Shown piece after piece: positions 6,781 to 14,415 of a stretch of DNA of 19,087 bases. The notes beneath the pieces were generated by a model. The model was not told the origin of the DNA, made no database searches, and saw only the letters and a program-made list of their open reading frames with translations. The stretch is from positions 1 to 19,087 of the forward strand of contig JAEYSR010000005.1 in assembly GCA_023434535.1 (NCBI GenBank), given 5' to 3'. A program made the translations under genes and the position numbers. Each line of letters opens with the position of its first letter. Positions within the stretch are counted from its first letter, which is position 1. Source of the stretch: Actinomycetes bacterium (GTDB lineage Bacteria; Actinomycetota; Acidimicrobiia; Acidimicrobiales; Microtrichaceae).

Positions 6781-7769
6781 GCGACTCCTCCCCGACCCGC
6801 TGGTTCGTCGTCGGCGGTGCCGGCTTCATCGGCAGCCACTTCGTCCGGCGCCTGCTGGGCACGCCCGGCACCGACGCCGTCACGATCTACGACAACTTCA
6901 CCTCCGGGCAGCGCTGGCACTTCCAGTCCGTCGCCGACGACCCCCGGCTGACCGTGGTCGAGGGCGACGTCAAGGACATCGAGGACCTCGTCGCCGCCAT
7001 GGGCGCGGGCGACGGCCACGACCGGGTGATCCACCTGGCGTCGAACCCCGACATCGCCAAGGCCATGACGGAACCCGACGTGGACTTCTGGGAAGGGACG
7101 TACCTGACCCACCAGGTGATCGAGGCGATGCGGCGCACGTCCACGCCCCGTCTCCTGTACGCGTCGGGCAGCGGAGTCTACGGCGACCTGGGCGACGCCG
7201 AGGGCGTCGAGGACTGGCCCGGCATGGAGCCGGTGTCCACCTACGGCGCCTCCAAGCTGAGCGGCGAGGCGATGATCGCCGCCTACTGCCACATGTTCGG
7301 CATGAGCGCGGCCGCGTTCCGCTTCGGCAACGTGGTGGGCCCCAACCAGACCCACGGCGTGGGGTTCGACTTCGTCCGGCGCCTCCGGGCCGAGCCGGAC
7401 CACCTCGACATCCTCGGTGACGGCAAGCAGTCCAAGTCCTACATCCACGTCGAGGACGTGATGGCGGCCGTGCTGCTGGCCGACGAGACCGCCCCGCGGC
7501 CCTTCACGCCGTTCAACGTGGCCACCGGCGACTACATCACGGTGACCGAGATCGCGGATCTGGCCTGCGGCGTCGTCGGCCTCGACCCGTCCGACGTCGA
7601 GTACCGCTACAGCGGCGGCGACCGGGGTTGGAAGGGCGACGTGCCGGTGGTGCGGTTGAACACGGACCGCATCCAGGGCCTCGGTTGGCGCTGCGGGCGC
7701 ACGAGCGCGCAGGCCCTGACCGATGCCATGGCGGCCATGTCGACCGAGCTCGATGCCGGCCACGCCTGA
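6777..7769 (+). CDS. NAD-dependent nucleotide-sugar epimerase/dehydratase (extended SDR)
   Basis: A 330-residue extended short-chain dehydrogenase. The Rossmann glycine motif GGAGFIGS is at 13-20, Asp39 in IYDNF suggests NAD preference, the catalytic Ser region is YASGSGVYGD (128-137), the catalytic pair is Tyr156/Lys160 in YGASK, and SYIHVED is typical of GalE/WcaG-like sugar epimerases. The substrate is not readable. A GDP-heptose, to be epimerised or 4,6-dehydrated, is the obvious guess from its place between the isomerase and phosphatase genes, but UDP-sugar 4-epimerisation is possible. The start is the GTG in the GTGA overlap. The end overlaps the phosphatase gene by 17 bases. Confidence 0.83.
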   Translation: MSDSSPTRWFVVGGAGFIGSHFVRRLLGTPGTDAVTIYDNFTSGQRWHFQSVADDPRLTVVEGDVKDIEDLVAAMGAGDGHDRVIHLASNPDIAKAMTEPDVDFWEGTYLTHQVIEAMRRTSTPRLLYASGSGVYGDLGDAEGVEDWPGMEPVSTYGASKLSGEAMIAAYCHMFGMSAAAFRFGNVVGPNQTHGVGFDFVRRLRAEPDHLDILGDGKQSKSYIHVEDVMAAVLLADETAPRPFTPFNVATGDYITVTEIADLACGVVGLDPSDVEYRYSGGDRGWKGDVPVVRLNTDRIQGLGWRCGRTSAQALTDAMAAMSTELDAGHA

Positions 7770-8295
7770 CGGGCGCCCCGCCGTCTTCCTCGACCGCGAC
7801 GGGGTCCTGAACCGGGCGGTGGAGCGGGACGGCAAGCCCTACGCCCCGTCCCGGCCCGAGGACCTCCACCTGATCGACGGAGTGGTCGAGGCGTGCGCCA
7901 GGTTGCGCGACGCCGGCTACGTCCTGGTCGTCGTGACCAACCAGCCGGAGGTGGCACGGGGGACGCTGGACCCGGTCGACCTGGAGCGGATGCACGACTC
8001 GCTGGTGGCCACGCTGGGCCTCGACCGGGTCGAGGTCTGCCCCCACGACGACGCGGACGACTGCGACTGCCGCAAGCCCCGGCCCGGGATGGTGCTCCGG
8101 GCCGCGGAGGAGCTGGGCATCGACCTGGGGCACAGCGTGCTGGTCGGCGACCGCTGGCGCGACGTCGCGTGCGCCCACGCCGCCGGGATCCCGGCCGTGT
8201 TCGTCGACCACGGCTGGGCGGAGCAGCGGCCGGAGGAGCCCTACACGGCGGTCGCGGACCTCGCGGCCGGCGCCGACGTGATCCTGGGCGGCTGA
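7753..8295 (+). CDS. gmhB: D-glycero-D-manno-heptose 1,7-bisphosphate 7-phosphatase (GmhB, HAD family)
   Basis: A 180-residue HAD phosphatase. DRDGVLN at 14-20 gives the nucleophile Asp14 and acid/base Asp16, VTNQPEVARG is at 61-70, a zinc site is formed by Cys96, His98, Cys104 and Cys106, RKPRPGM follows at 107-113, and VGDRWRD at 131-137 holds the Mg-binding aspartates. The zinc loop marks the GmhB/HisB-N subgroup. It is shorter here than in E. coli GmhB. It would remove the C7 phosphate from the HddA product, giving heptose 1-phosphate for HddC. ATG 7753 is chosen because family similarity starts at VFLDRDG; an in-frame ATG at 7723 would only add a tail inside the epimerase gene. It closes the first tight run of genes. 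Confidence 0.88.
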   Translation: MPATPDGRPAVFLDRDGVLNRAVERDGKPYAPSRPEDLHLIDGVVEACARLRDAGYVLVVVTNQPEVARGTLDPVDLERMHDSLVATLGLDRVEVCPHDDADDCDCRKPRPGMVLRAAEELGIDLGHSVLVGDRWRDVACAHAAGIPAVFVDHGWAEQRPEEPYTAVADLAAGADVILGG

Positions 8296-8377
8296 TCGGG
8301 TCGTCCCCGCTCCTCGACCGGACCTGTGACGGCGCCCATCCCCCGGCCTGGTTCGCCCCCGGAGTGAGCTCCTCCCG

Positions 8378-8383
8378 TAGACT
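8378..8383 (+). promoter_or_regulatory. Candidate -10 box for the transaldolase transcript
   Basis: TAGACT lies in the 120-base gap after gmhB, 32 bases before the ATG at 8416, and resembles the TAGCCT boxes near 1370 and 1533. No -35 match or terminator hairpin is clear in the gap, so read-through from upstream is also likely. The transaldolase ribosome binding site AGGAGG is at 8403-8408, seven bases before the start. Confidence 0.35.
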
Positions 8384-8415
8384 CTCGCACCGGTCGCCAC
8401 CCAGGAGGACGCCCC

Positions 8416-9138
8416 ATGACCAGCGACTCCGTCAGCTCGCTGACGGTCGACATCTACGCCGACGGAGCGGACCTCGACTCGATCAAGGCCCTCTCCGAGA
8501 ACCCCGTGATCAAGGGCTTCACGACCAACCCGACGCTGCTGCGCAAGGCCGGTGTCACCAACTACGCGAGCTTCGCCCAGGACCTCCTCGGCGTGGTGCC
8601 GGAGCTCCCGATCAGCTTCGAGGTCATCGCGGACGAACCCGACGAGATCGAGCGCCAGGCGCTCGTCATCGCCGACTGGGGCGACAACGTCTTCGTGAAG
8701 CTCCCCGTGACGACCACCGACGGGACGTCGCTGTCCCCGCTGGCCCGCCGCCTGGCCGACCAGGGCGTGAAGCTCAACGTGACCGCGCTGATGACGGAGG
8801 CGCAGGTGGCCGAGGTCGCCGACGCCCTGGCCGGCGGCCCCGACAGCTTCATCTCTGTGTTCGCCGGCCGGGTCGCCGACACCGGGCGCGACCCGATCCC
8901 GGTCATGGAGCGGTCGCTCGAGCTCATGGCGCCGCACGGGAACATGCGCCTCATCTGGGCCAGCCCGCGGGAGCTCCTCAACGTCTTCCAGGCCGACGAG
9001 ATCGGCTGCGACGTCATCACCGTCACCCACGACGTGCTGGCCAAGTTGAAGCTGGTGGGCAAGGACCTCGACGAGTACTCGCTCGAGACGGTCCAGATGT
9101 TCTTCGACGACGCGGCAGCGTCGGGCTTCACGCTGTGA
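8416..9138 (+). CDS. Transaldolase / fructose-6-phosphate aldolase-type enzyme
   Basis: A 240-residue class I aldolase of the short transaldolase group. VDIYADGADL (11-20) carries the early Asp, GFTTNPTLL (34-42) is the family motif, and Lys95 in VFVKLPVT (92-99) is the Schiff-base lysine. Short family members act either as transaldolases, which can form sedoheptulose 7-phosphate, or as fructose-6-phosphate aldolases. In this setting it could feed sedoheptulose 7-phosphate to the GmhA-like isomerase; that role is inferred. The ATG has a strong AGGAGG. The stop overlaps the next GTG in GTGA. It is separated from gmhB by 120 bases, so it may have its own promoter. Confidence 0.85.
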   Translation: MTSDSVSSLTVDIYADGADLDSIKALSENPVIKGFTTNPTLLRKAGVTNYASFAQDLLGVVPELPISFEVIADEPDEIERQALVIADWGDNVFVKLPVTTTDGTSLSPLARRLADQGVKLNVTALMTEAQVAEVADALAGGPDSFISVFAGRVADTGRDPIPVMERSLELMAPHGNMRLIWASPRELLNVFQADEIGCDVITVTHDVLAKLKLVGKDLDEYSLETVQMFFDDAAASGFTL

Positions 9139-9929
9139 GCTCGGCGACCCACGGCGACGTCGACGTGCCCGGCTCCGCCTCTCCCGACGACTGGGACTCC
9201 CACTGGGCGGAGTACGGCGAGTCCGCCGGCGAGAACCCGGCGCAGGCGTACCGGCGGCGGCTGATCCTCCGGCTCCTCGACCTCACACCGACCGACCGGT
9301 TGGTGGACATCGGCTCCGGCCAGGGCGACATGGCCGCGGAGCTGCGGGCCGCCCACCCGTCGGTCGCCATCATGGGTCTGGAGCTCGGGGCGTCGGGGAT
9401 CGCACAGGCCCAGCGCAAGGTGCCCGACGCGCGCTTCGTCCAGACCGATCTGCTGCAGGCCCAGTCCCCGGACCCAGCGGATGAGGGCTGGGGTACCGCG
9501 GCGGTCTGCTCCGAGGTGCTCGAGCACGTCGACGACCCGTCCCTGCTCCTGCGCAACGCGTCGACCTACCTCGCGCCGGGCGCCCGCCTGGTCATCACGG
9601 TGCCGGGCGGCCCCCGTTCGGCGTTCGACCGCTACATCGGCCACCGCCGCCACTTCGACGCCCGCTCGATCACCGAGGTGATCGAGGGCGCCGGCCTCCG
9701 CACGGAGCGGGTGCTGAAGGCCGGCTTCCCGTTCTTCAACCTGTACCGCCTGGCCGTGGTGGCACGCGGGGACAAGCTGATCCTGGACGTCCGGGCCGGG
9801 GCCGACATGGAGGCCTCCGGCGCCGGTGCTCTGCTGAGGGCCTTCGGCGTGGCGTTCAGGGCCAACCTGACGTCCTCGCCCCTCGGCTGGCAGATCGTGG
9901 CCGTCGCCACGGTGCCACCCGCCCGCTGA
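9135..9929 (+). CDS. Class I SAM-dependent methyltransferase (third in the plus-strand block)
   Basis: A 264-residue protein with a standard methyltransferase core: VDIGSGQGDMA (57-67) binds SAM, GLELGASG (81-88) holds the acidic residue, SEVLEHVDDP (126-135) follows, then APGARLVITVPGG (147-159). RYIGHRRHFD (167-176) after the core resembles the loop of methyltransferases in O-antigen and lipid-glycan loci. The substrate is unknown; sugar O-methylation or transfer to a lipid-linked intermediate are both possible. The GTG start overlaps the transaldolase stop. The short C-terminal region around residues 196-212 is hydrophobic and may touch the membrane. Confidence 0.83.
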   Translation: MSSATHGDVDVPGSASPDDWDSHWAEYGESAGENPAQAYRRRLILRLLDLTPTDRLVDIGSGQGDMAAELRAAHPSVAIMGLELGASGIAQAQRKVPDARFVQTDLLQAQSPDPADEGWGTAAVCSEVLEHVDDPSLLLRNASTYLAPGARLVITVPGGPRSAFDRYIGHRRHFDARSITEVIEGAGLRTERVLKAGFPFFNLYRLAVVARGDKLILDVRAGADMEASGAGALLRAFGVAFRANLTSSPLGWQIVAVATVPPAR

Positions 9930-9948
9930 GCGACTCCGACGACCGACC

Positions 9949-12900
9949 GTGGGCGACGAGCACGTGACCACGCCCACCACCGGACCCACCGACGAGGTCA
10001 CCCCGTCCGACGACGCCGCGGCGGACGACCCGCCGCCGGACCGCGTCGTCCGCCCGCGCACGTCGGGCCCGGTCGTTCGACTCCGGCGGACCGCCGGACG
10101 TCACAGGGTCGCTACGGTCGGTCTGCGTGCGGTGGTGGCGATCGGCGTGGCGGCGGGCGTCGCAGCGATCGCCCTCGGCGGCGCGTCGGACCAGCTCGGC
10201 GAGTCGGTCCGGACCTCGGTGGTCGGGTACCCGACCTGGGCGAGCTTCTCCCCCGACGTCTACCTCGCCCGCTACATCGCCGTGGTCGGAGCGGTGCTGG
10301 CCGCCCTGGCCGTCGACACCGGCCTGCGGCTGCTGCTGGTCGGCGTCCCGCCGGCCACGCTGCCCACCCTTCGCCGACCGTCCTCGATCGACCTCCCCGG
10401 ACTCGGCGTCGGCGTCGGAGCCCTCCTCGCCGCCCTCGGGGCCGTGACGCTCGGGCTCGGCACCGGGAAGGTGGCGATCCTCGCCGTCTGCGGAGCGCTG
10501 GCGTGCTGGGCCGCAGGTCGTCTGGCGCTCGAGCGGGACCTGACGGCGCGAGCCCAGGACGCGATCGCCCTCGCCGCCGCCGGCGTCCTTCCGCTGGGCC
10601 TGGCGGCGGTGGCGTGGACGACGGCGATCGACACCCCTGACGGGCTGCGCCGCGTCAACTGGTTCCCGCCGTACGTCGCCGTCCCGTTGGCCCTCGTGGC
10701 GGTGGGAGTGCTCGCCGTCCGGACCCGACGGTCGGGCGGCGGCGACCGGCTGCGCAACGACGTCCTGCTGGGCGTCGCAGGACCCGTGGCGGTCGTGCTC
10801 GTCACCGCCAAGCTGCCGGGCACCCTGGGCCCGCTCGACGCCTTCCACGACGGCGAGGGCCTCTACCCTGCGGCTGCGTTCCTCGACGGGATCCTGCCCT
10901 GGCGGGACCTGGCCCTGATCCACGGCTGGATGCAGGACATGCTCCGCTCGTTCCCCGGCGTGGCGCTGATCGAGAACTCCCGGTGGGGCTCCTTCGCCGG
11001 CGACCTGCTCTGGGTGAACCCCCTGTCGTGGGTCGCCGTCTACGCGGTCCTGGTCCGGATGGTCCGCCGTCGACTCCTGGTGGTCGCCCTGCTGCTGGTG
11101 GCGATCGGCAGCGAGAGCTTCTTCTGGACGGGCGGTGCGTACGGGTTCACCAGCCGGATGCTCCCGTTCTGGGTCTTCCTCGCCGTCCTCGGCCTGGTGT
11201 TCGAGTCGCCCAGCGCCCCTCGTCTGGCGTTCGCGGCCGTCGCCGGCGTCGCCGCGCTGGTGCTCACACCCGAGTCGCTCATCCTCGTCGGCCCCGCGCT
11301 GGTGGTCCTGCTGGCGCAGACGGTGCTGGCGCGGCCCGGCTGGAGGGCGCTGTTCGCCCGTGTCGGCTGGATGGCCCTCGGCCTCGTCGCCGCAGCCGCC
11401 GTCCTCGGTGCGTACCTGGCGGCCACCGGGTCCGGTCCCGGGTTCGTCGAGTGGTACACGACCTTCGTCGGCAACCACGTCCTGTACGGGGCGGTCCCGC
11501 TGTCCGACGGCGACAACCCCTACTTCTGGTGGGCCGCGGTGGCGGCGGCGGCCCTGCCGCTGTGGGTGCTGTGCCGACTGGTGATCCGGGTGCGCTCCGA
11601 GCGCGAGGTCACCACCGGCGACTGGGTCGCCGCCTCGTTGGCGCTGGGGGGCGTGGCCTACTACTCGAAGTTCCTGGCCCGGCCCGACGGCCACGTGTTC
11701 CACGCCTGGACGATGGTGCTGCCGCTGGCCTTCTACGCAGCCGACGTCGCGGCCTCGTGGGCCGTGGCGCTGGTCGCACGCACGCCGGCCGGGGACGGCC
11801 ACGAAGCTCTGCGGACACCGGCCCGGCGGATCGCCCTGACCGGCGTCGCCACGCTCCTGGTGCTGGCCACTCTGAGCACCTACACCTCGGACCGACTGGA
11901 CCTGTCGGGTCGGTTCCGCCCGGTGACCGACACCGTGGACCAGGGGAAGCTGGGCTACTCCGAACCGGACGCCGCGCACATCAGCGGCGAGGACCTCGCC
12001 ACGGCCCGCCGGGTGCTGGAGGCGGCGGGCGGCGACGACGGCGTGCTGGACTTCTCCAACTCGCCGGCGCTCATCTACTACCTCCTCGGCTTCCAGCCCG
12101 CCCACCGCTTCTACAACATCTCGATCGTCGCGTCGTCGGAGGACCAGGAGCACATGGTCGCCGACCTGGAGGAGGACCCTCCGAACGCGATCGTCTGGGG
12201 CACGAACGTCGGCCTCGGTTCGTGGGACGAGGTGTCCAACCCCCTCCGCCACCATCGGGTCGCGAGCTGGGTCATCGACAACTACACGCCGTGGGCCACC
12301 GTGGCCGGGATCGACGTCTGGGTCCCCAAGGACCGGGTGTCCGACCTGCCCGACCCGACGACGCTCGGGGCCCAGCCCGCCCCGGCCGACGACACCCACT
12401 ACCTGTGCAACTGGAACGACGTGCCGCGCCACCTCGACGACGGCCCGACCCGCGCCCAGCGCGACTCGTCGGTCGAGGTGCCGCTCGTGCCGGCGACGGG
12501 GATGCAGCTCAGCGGCTGGGTGGTCGTCGGCGACCACCCCGCAGACCTGGTGCAGGCGCTCGACGGCGACGAGGTCGTGGCCGAGACGATCGTCGGAGTC
12601 CCCCGACCCGACGTCGGAGCCGCGCTCGCGCCCGACGACGCGGCGATGCAGGGTCAGCTGAGCGGGAGCGGGTTCTCGCTGGTGGTCGACACGACGACCG
12701 GCATCGATCCCGACCGCCTGACCTACAGGGCCGTCACCGACGACGGACGCACCACAGGCCTCACGGGCACGCCGTCGGACCCCGGCTCCGTGCGCCCGGC
12801 GGGCCCGGTCCTGGCCGGGACCCAGGGCGTCGTGGATCGGGTCGTGCAGCTCGACCGCTCCCAGACGAGTCTGTTCCGCGCCGAGCTCCCCGACGACGCC

Positions 12901-13143
12901 GGTCAGGCCGACTGGCTGGGTGTGACCGCCCGTCCCGGCCCCGAGGAGACCCACGTGTCGATCGGTCCCTCACCGGCCGACCCGGCGACCTCGCTCTCGT
13001 TCGACCTGGCACCCCGCGCCCGCTCCGAGGTCGTGCACGCCGGCGCGTGCACCCAGTGGAGCGACATCGGCGACGTGGCGTACGTCTCGGCCGACGGACC
13101 GGCGGTGCTGAGGTCCCTGACCCTCTACGGAGCGGGCGGGTAG
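9949..13143 (+). CDS. Large polytopic membrane protein, putative GT-C-fold glycosyltransferase
   Basis: A 1064-residue protein. Residues 1-50 are polar and cytoplasmic-like. Roughly a dozen hydrophobic segments then run from about residue 54 to 647. A largely hydrophilic C-terminal part of about 415 residues follows the last segment and is probably outside the cell. The loop after the sixth hydrophobic segment holds DAFHDGEGLYPAA (297-309), with Asp301 and Glu303, followed by FLDGILPWRDL. An acidic pair in an outer loop is usual for GT-C enzymes, which use polyprenyl-phosphate sugars. I recognise no exact family and the donor is unknown; the neighbouring polyprenyl-phosphate glycosyltransferase could supply it. 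The GTG at 9949 has no Shine-Dalgarno; a GTG at 9964 is equally possible. It ends 26 bases before the converging wzt gene. Confidence 0.7.
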   Translation: MGDEHVTTPTTGPTDEVTPSDDAAADDPPPDRVVRPRTSGPVVRLRRTAGRHRVATVGLRAVVAIGVAAGVAAIALGGASDQLGESVRTSVVGYPTWASFSPDVYLARYIAVVGAVLAALAVDTGLRLLLVGVPPATLPTLRRPSSIDLPGLGVGVGALLAALGAVTLGLGTGKVAILAVCGALACWAAGRLALERDLTARAQDAIALAAAGVLPLGLAAVAWTTAIDTPDGLRRVNWFPPYVAVPLALVAVGVLAVRTRRSGGGDRLRNDVLLGVAGPVAVVLVTAKLPGTLGPLDAFHDGEGLYPAAAFLDGILPWRDLALIHGWMQDMLRSFPGVALIENSRWGSFAGDLLWVNPLSWVAVYAVLVRMVRRRLLVVALLLVAIGSESFFWTGGAYGFTSRMLPFWVFLAVLGLVFESPSAPRLAFAAVAGVAALVLTPESLILVGPALVVLLAQTVLARPGWRALFARVGWMALGLVAAAAVLGAYLAATGSGPGFVEWYTTFVGNHVLYGAVPLSDGDNPYFWWAAVAAAALPLWVLCRLVIRVRSEREVTTGDWVAASLALGGVAYYSKFLARPDGHVFHAWTMVLPLAFYAADVAASWAVALVARTPAGDGHEALRTPARRIALTGVATLLVLATLSTYTSDRLDLSGRFRPVTDTVDQGKLGYSEPDAAHISGEDLATARRVLEAAGGDDGVLDFSNSPALIYYLLGFQPAHRFYNISIVASSEDQEHMVADLEEDPPNAIVWGTNVGLGSWDEVSNPLRHHRVASWVIDNYTPWATVAGIDVWVPKDRVSDLPDPTTLGAQPAPADDTHYLCNWNDVPRHLDDGPTRAQRDSSVEVPLVPATGMQLSGWVVVGDHPADLVQALDGDEVVAETIVGVPRPDVGAALAPDDAAMQGQLSGSGFSLVVDTTTGIDPDRLTYRAVTDDGRTTGLTGTPSDPGSVRPAGPVLAGTQGVVDRVVQLDRSQTSLFRAELPDDAGQADWLGVTARPGPEETHVSIGPSPADPATSLSFDLAPRARSEVVHAGACTQWSDIGDVAYVSADGPAVLRSLTLYGAGG

Positions 13144-13169
13144 CGACCGCCGACTCGGCTGCCGTCTGC

Positions 13170-14414
13170 TCAGCTGTCGCCGGCGGGGACGATCAGCGTC
13201 CCGGGCTCGCTCTCGCGCCACGGGCCCTCGAGCTGCACGAAGCCGAACGGCTCGGTGTCGGGACCGGGTCGCACGGGCAGCCGGAAGGCCCTGTCCAGGT
13301 GCTGGTAGACGTGCTGCACGCTCTCGTCGTTGAGCACCACGCTGAGGTCGTAGTTGCCGGGCATCAGCGGGAACCGCTCGAAGGTCTTCTCGACCCAGCC
13401 GTCGCCCTCGACGATGCCCGGATGGCCCTCGGGCCAGTAGTGGTACTCGCCGTTCAGGTACACGCCGGACTCGTGGAACACGCCCCAGCTGATGCGGGGC
13501 CGGACCAGCGGCACCTCGGCGTGGTAGTGGATGCGCACGGTCAGCGGCTGGCCCGTGTGGGCCATGGAGACCCGGTCCCCGTTGCCGTCCAGGAACTCCA
13601 CGCCGGTGCAGGTGAACTCGCGCCGGCCGGAACCGCCGGAGGCCTCGCCGGCGAGGCGGGCCTCCTCGTCCTTGATCTCCTCCTCACGGTCGTTCACCTG
13701 CTCCAGGTAGGAGTTCGCGACGTCGACCGCCGTGCCCTCCATCATCAGGTTGCCGTGGTCGAACCAGGCGGCGCGGTCGCACATGGTGCGCACGATCGGC
13801 GTGGCGTGCGTGACGAGGACGATGGTCGTCCCGTCCTTGCGCAGGCTGTAGAGGTGGTCCATGCAGCGACGCTGGAACTCCTCGTCGCCGACGGCGATCA
13901 CCTCGTCGATGATCAGGATCTGGGGTTCGACGTGCACCGCGATGGCGAAGCCGAGCCGCACGTACATGCCCGACGAGTAGACCTTGACCGGGCTGTCGAT
14001 GAACTCGCTGATGCCCGAGAAGTCGACGATCGAGTCGAAGACGCGGTCGATCTCCTTCTTGGTGAGACCCATCAGCGAGGCGTTCAGGTAGATGTTCTCC
14101 CGACCGGTGAGGTCGGGGTGGAACCCGGCTCCCAGCTCCAGCAGCGCCGAGATCCGTCCCTTGGTCGTGATCCGGCCCGACGTCGGCTGGTAGATGCCGG
14201 CGATGCAGCGCAGCATCGTGGACTTTCCCGACCCGTTGTGGCCGATGAGGGCGTACATGGAGCCCTCCTCGACCTCGAAGCTGACGTTGTGCAGCGCCCA
14301 GTGGTCCTTGGGGCGGACCCGGTCGAACGACAGGATCCGGGCCTTCAGCGACGACGACCGCTCGCTGTAGAGGCGGAAGCGCTTGGAGACGTCGTCGACG
14401 ACGATCGAGCTCAT
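13170..14414 (-). CDS. wzt: Polysaccharide ABC transporter ATP-binding protein with C-terminal glycan-binding domain (Wzt)
   Basis: A 414-residue ATPase. Walker A GHNGSGKST is at 58-66, the signature variant YSSGM at 146-150, Walker B ILIIDE at 166-171 and the H-loop His at 203. From about residue 265 a beta-rich Wzt_C-like domain follows a charged linker (241-263). In characterised systems this extra domain binds the end of the finished glycan and selects it for export. It pairs with the permease gene just upstream, with one base between stop and ATG. The C-terminal domain implies export of a capped chain (often methyl- or phosphate-capped), which fits the methyltransferases in the window, though no capping enzyme is proven. 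Confidence 0.92.
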   Translation of the reverse strand: MSSIVVDDVSKRFRLYSERSSSLKARILSFDRVRPKDHWALHNVSFEVEEGSMYALIGHNGSGKSTMLRCIAGIYQPTSGRITTKGRISALLELGAGFHPDLTGRENIYLNASLMGLTKKEIDRVFDSIVDFSGISEFIDSPVKVYSSGMYVRLGFAIAVHVEPQILIIDEVIAVGDEEFQRRCMDHLYSLRKDGTTIVLVTHATPIVRTMCDRAAWFDHGNLMMEGTAVDVANSYLEQVNDREEEIKDEEARLAGEASGGSGRREFTCTGVEFLDGNGDRVSMAHTGQPLTVRIHYHAEVPLVRPRISWGVFHESGVYLNGEYHYWPEGHPGIVEGDGWVEKTFERFPLMPGNYDLSVVLNDESVQHVYQHLDRAFRLPVRPGPDTEPFGFVQLEGPWRESEPGTLIVPAGDS

Positions 14415-14415
14415 C

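Noticed and set aside
9856..12954. A very long open frame on the minus strand opposite the GT-C-like gene
   Set aside because: Its translation is low-complexity and rich in Arg, Gly, His and Asp, without any domain. It mirrors third-position GC bias of the real plus-strand gene, which has membrane segments and motifs.
13144..13169. Terminator hairpin in the convergent gap
   Set aside because: Only a 5-bp stem with a 1-base loop (GCCGA/TCGGC) can be drawn and there is no T-run.
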